Assembly (NCBI GenBank): GCA_947630555.1 | Contig: CANRIA010000003.1 | Location: forward strand, 1-64,000 | From: an uncultured Clostridia bacterium | GTDB lineage: Bacteria; Bacillota; Clostridia; Oscillospirales; Ruminococcaceae | Direction: 5' to 3' | DNA: 64,000 nt | Shown: piece by piece, positions 62,501-64,000 of the stretch | How the letters are laid out: every line of letters begins with the position of its first letter | Numbering within the stretch: position 1 is the stretch's first letter | The notes under the pieces: model-generated | Seen by the model: only the letters and a program-made list of their open reading frames with translations | Told to the model about the DNA's origin: nothing | The model's database searches: none | Made by a program: the position numbers and the translations under genes

Positions 62501-64000
62501 GTGGGGCGGCAGTGTAGGAGACAACGGCAAAACCGATTCGGTAGTTTTTGAAATTTCATATAACACTGCAACAGCCAGCCATAAATACGATTATTGGACT
62601 GTTTCTCCCGGAAACTCGTGGAAACATCAAGATGATTATCTGCCGGCTAAGCAAAACAATGAGCCAGTCGAAAACTATTATGTTTCAGCTGAGTATTATA
62701 TTGACAATACTGCAAAGAGACTTTACAAACATGAATTTGAATACTCAGGCGGTGATTATAAAAGTTTTGTAGGTAAATCGTATTATGTTGATCTTGAAAC
62801 ATTATATGCTAGTCATGAGAGTGACAAACCTGCTGACGGTATATATACTGTAACCACTCTGCCTGACCTGAACGGCGACGGCAACAGAAACGGCAAGGAT
62901 ATAGGTTCTATTGATATTTGGACTCCGATAGATGAAAACGAAGCGCCTTACCGTGCTGTGCTTGACAGAAACTTTGCATCTTCAAGCACTGACATTACTG
63001 TGACAAATGCTAAATCATATGGTACGATAGAGATATTTAAGTATCATGATACTATGGAAGAGGGCAACGCCTTGCAGGGCGCGACTTTCCGTGTGTATGA
63101 GGGTACAATAGCAGAAGTAAAGCCTAAGATAGAAGCCGGTAGTGCAACATGGGTAGCAAGCGGTACTACCCGAAGCAACGGTCGTATAGCTTTCCCTGAT
63201 CTTAACCCTGAAAAAACTTACACCGTGTATGAAAGATATGCCCCTAATGGCTATAGAAAACTGGAAGAATATTACGAAGTAAAAGGTAAAAACGAAACTA
63301 TTGAATCGGGTGAAGTGAAGTTTAGCAATGAAGATTATGCTTTGCTGAACATAGGCAACGCTATTGCCGACACCACTTTTATGATAAGAAAGGAAATAAG
63401 GGGCAGGGCATGGCAGAGTGACGACAGTTTTACTTTTAATATAGAACCTCAGTTTGCAGATTATACTACTGCCGGAAAAGGTTTTACCATAGCTGAAAAT
63501 GAAAAGGCAGTTACAGGAGACTTAGAAGAATATATTGATGAAAATGTAAAGAAATTTGCTCAAGATATACAAGAAGAACTCGGAAAAAATCCTCTTATCA
63601 TTAATAATGATGACGATTTTTACTCTTATTCATCAAATCGAGGAGATTCCGAATATCACATAACAAGCAGTACAGAAAAGGTAAGCGACAGCCTTATTGT
63701 TCCGGGCGATGAAGATACAAAAGCGCTGTTTTATGATATTGAATTCCCGTATGCAGGCACATATACGTTTACTATAACCGAGAAAGAAGACCCTGCAAAC
63801 AACACGCTTGCTTATTCAGAACGTGAATATACTGTTGTTATAAATGTTGTCCGTGAGTTGAAAGATGGTCAAACAGGAAATATGACATCTGAAAATTCAT
63901 ATCTTACGGCTGCTGTAGATAAAATTACTTATAAAGACGGCACGACAGGTGAAGAGCAGGTATTTGCAGGAAACAGCCCTGTTTTCACTAACGTTTATCA
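59583..64000 (+). CDS. Giant secreted pilin-like adhesin with SpaA and FctA domains (runs off right edge)
   Basis: The frame opened by ATG 59583 stays open to the window end: 1472 codons without a stop. Signal peptide-like start MKKIRQSKTRILAALM with a hydrophobic core. An acidic Ca-loop-like DSDGDGDPNDDADKD lies at about 63-77. A long unrecognised beta-rich Asn/Thr/Tyr-rich region (about 80-1090) follows, with another Ca-loop-like DLNGDGNRNGKD (about 1094-1105). A SpaA/Cna-B domain lies at about 1144-1235 (IEIFKYHDTMEEGNALQGATFRVYEG, YTVYERYAPNGYR). From about 1260 an FctA/Spy0128-type isopeptide pilin domain (FMIRKEIRGR, FPYAGTYTFTITEKED). LPXTG lies beyond the window, if present. Confidence 0.82.
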   Translation, partial: MKKIRQSKTRILAALMSLCMIISLFNGIDLPNFFQNETIAQAEDGGVEPDPDEYKDETLEHMWDSDGDGDPNDDADKDYWNAARPYYTCAADDANKAKAGTFAQFGGVYKRTIFHVYAFAGDTICIGSSVKNSGIGSDNKLKNLETGETEYPDAGSVDVIMTDPYGKTIPIDITDGKGFIAKPGNEFAAIKMQSQDDGTFKGECTIGATKYEYTPYTYPVQETGVYTFEFHSYNMVGCPQEGARSADWPKYTAIGGLIAAINLTVFDEKGDKQTGRTYADFLSLQMGNTGGGVKDTYYILTKDSYIYKMQFNGVSPYTYNFFANNKGIYDINSNAIIYTSVKDYKNESSFARMGAAFKYPGTKDTDLLKSYYIFLEYPDDQLEGILYEKAVQPDPAKNIRFVGEIEQDGKQVPGAYVGVGGYFAFDVEEATTATLRLEFTGDSFKGKGYAPVEISGAVTPHSTNYFYWDGKDGNGKVIEADTYDINDFAFTVTAKAGEIHFPIIDMENAKGGITFTRLSHIYDKDGERLDYDDNIYGLTKNVIYYDETAIYYGEQAASTGISEDQVTLALDQTKSPWSTYRDVNDAIIKYFEENPGKYWTYNNMRSGGGEYEARIESNYLGETSTTVGTNTSVRVGDHSHTTNVINYFNTSGDLITKDEITADQQNMINYLNSQAHPVGKSANTSIYYINYQKEDKANNIKTSQTAPEVKDGSDKGYSPENVEAAQSTTDYAIANYWTFIPAKPAKTESTIPSITIADREGDFFNLTGRVFFDSEVNDDKVKVGRYDDMSTAGEYLMSDVKTELYTKTTDTNYQEGKTYVRYNSAANSIETVNASNFNSGGGDIYELVTSEKTMGDGMCRYMGLPYDKDTGTEYLYVVTKPNSSYTLTSGDTIAKPLGTSPNYYGYYADKSYNNSYTGTEVQHIKVGGTGGIDPTTYGYSTSTKKPEGNVDVCAVDVGYKYELMDKSLVVQKKWGGSVGDNGKTDSVVFEISYNTATASHKYDYWTVSPGNSWKHQDDYLPAKQNNEPVENYYVSAEYYIDNTAKRLYKHEFEYSGGDYKSFVGKSYYVDLETLYASHESDKPADGIYTVTTLPDLNGDGNRNGKDIGSIDIWTPIDENEAPYRAVLDRNFASSSTDITVTNAKSYGTIEIFKYHDTMEEGNALQGATFRVYEGTIAEVKPKIEAGSATWVASGTTRSNGRIAFPDLNPEKTYTVYERYAPNGYRKLEEYYEVKGKNETIESGEVKFSNEDYALLNIGNAIADTTFMIRKEIRGRAWQSDDSFTFNIEPQFADYTTAGKGFTIAENEKAVTGDLEEYIDENVKKFAQDIQEELGKNPLIINNDDDFYSYSSNRGDSEYHITSSTEKVSDSLIVPGDEDTKALFYDIEFPYAGTYTFTITEKEDPANNTLAYSEREYTVVINVVRELKDGQTGNMTSENSYLTAAVDKITYKDGTTGEEQVFAGNSPVFTNVY

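Overview
The window looks like chromosomal DNA from a low-to-mid GC Gram-positive anaerobe of the Clostridia, most likely a Ruminococcus-like (Oscillospirales) gut commensal. This is inferred from content: a YunB-type sporulation gene, GatCAB amidotransferase, MurT/GatD peptidoglycan amidation, a FeoA-FeoB fusion, plant-glycan glycosidases (GH51, GH27), a CotH lipoprotein, SpaA/FctA-type pilin domains and strong AGGAGG ribosome sites. Many intergenic gaps carry a near-consensus sigma-A promoter, usually with an exact 17-bp spacer. No rRNA, tRNA, CRISPR array, transposase or phage gene was seen, so this is mostly core and niche-adaptation chromosome.

Layout. 1-2.4 kb: edge of a minus-strand gene, a palindrome-rich repeat, then a GH51 arabinofuranosidase and a small Cys-rich protein. 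2.4-3.9 kb: ECF sigma factor and putative anti-sigma factor (minus). 4.1-7.4 kb: cytoplasmic ParB-like/BMP fusion, metallophosphoesterase, yunB. 7.4-12.7 kb: ligA-gatC-gatA-gatB operon, followed by a parS-like palindrome. 12.7-16.8 kb: pyruvate kinase and a DUF4143-type ATPase (minus), then DAHP synthase. 16.9-26.0 kb: a seven-gene surface polysaccharide operon (two glycosyltransferases, Wzm/Wzt-type ABC exporter, GlfT2-like galactofuranosyltransferase, an Fe-S/pyruvyltransferase fusion, UDP-galactopyranose mutase), which implies a galactofuranose-containing, possibly pyruvylated, exported glycan.

26.1-32.3 kb: leucine-rich-repeat protein, FeoAB, thioesterase plus ABC transporter, two small membrane proteins. 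32.5-37.8 kb: LacI-type sensor/diguanylate cyclase, ApgM phosphoglycerate mutase, CotH lipoprotein, small membrane protein. 37.8-39.0 kb: two membrane proteins and a Xre regulator behind a promoter with three phased copies of a GTGATA-N4-TATCAC operator. 39.0-42.7 kb: alpha-galactosidase and a SUFU/DUF4253 protein. 42.7-49.3 kb (minus): EAL phosphodiesterase, then murT - membrane phosphoesterase - HAD hydrolase - gatD in one tight operon. 49.4-53.4 kb: TauE-like permease, a 395-bp repeat element with inverted ends, cyclophilin-like lipoprotein, DUF3737 protein, MalY/PatB aminotransferase. 53.5-59.3 kb: orphan FtsX-type permease and a large hybrid histidine kinase. 59.6 kb to the right edge: the first 1472 codons of a giant secreted pilin-like adhesin, running off the window.

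Main themes are the cell surface (Galf glycan export, lipid II amidation, CotH protein, giant adhesin), cyclic-di-GMP signalling (one synthase, one hydrolase), and use of plant or host sugars. The most unusual items are the triple-operator Xre/membrane-protein module, the SUFU-DUF4253 fusion, the murT/gatD pair split by two other genes, the Fe-S/pyruvyltransferase fusion and the inverted-repeat element.
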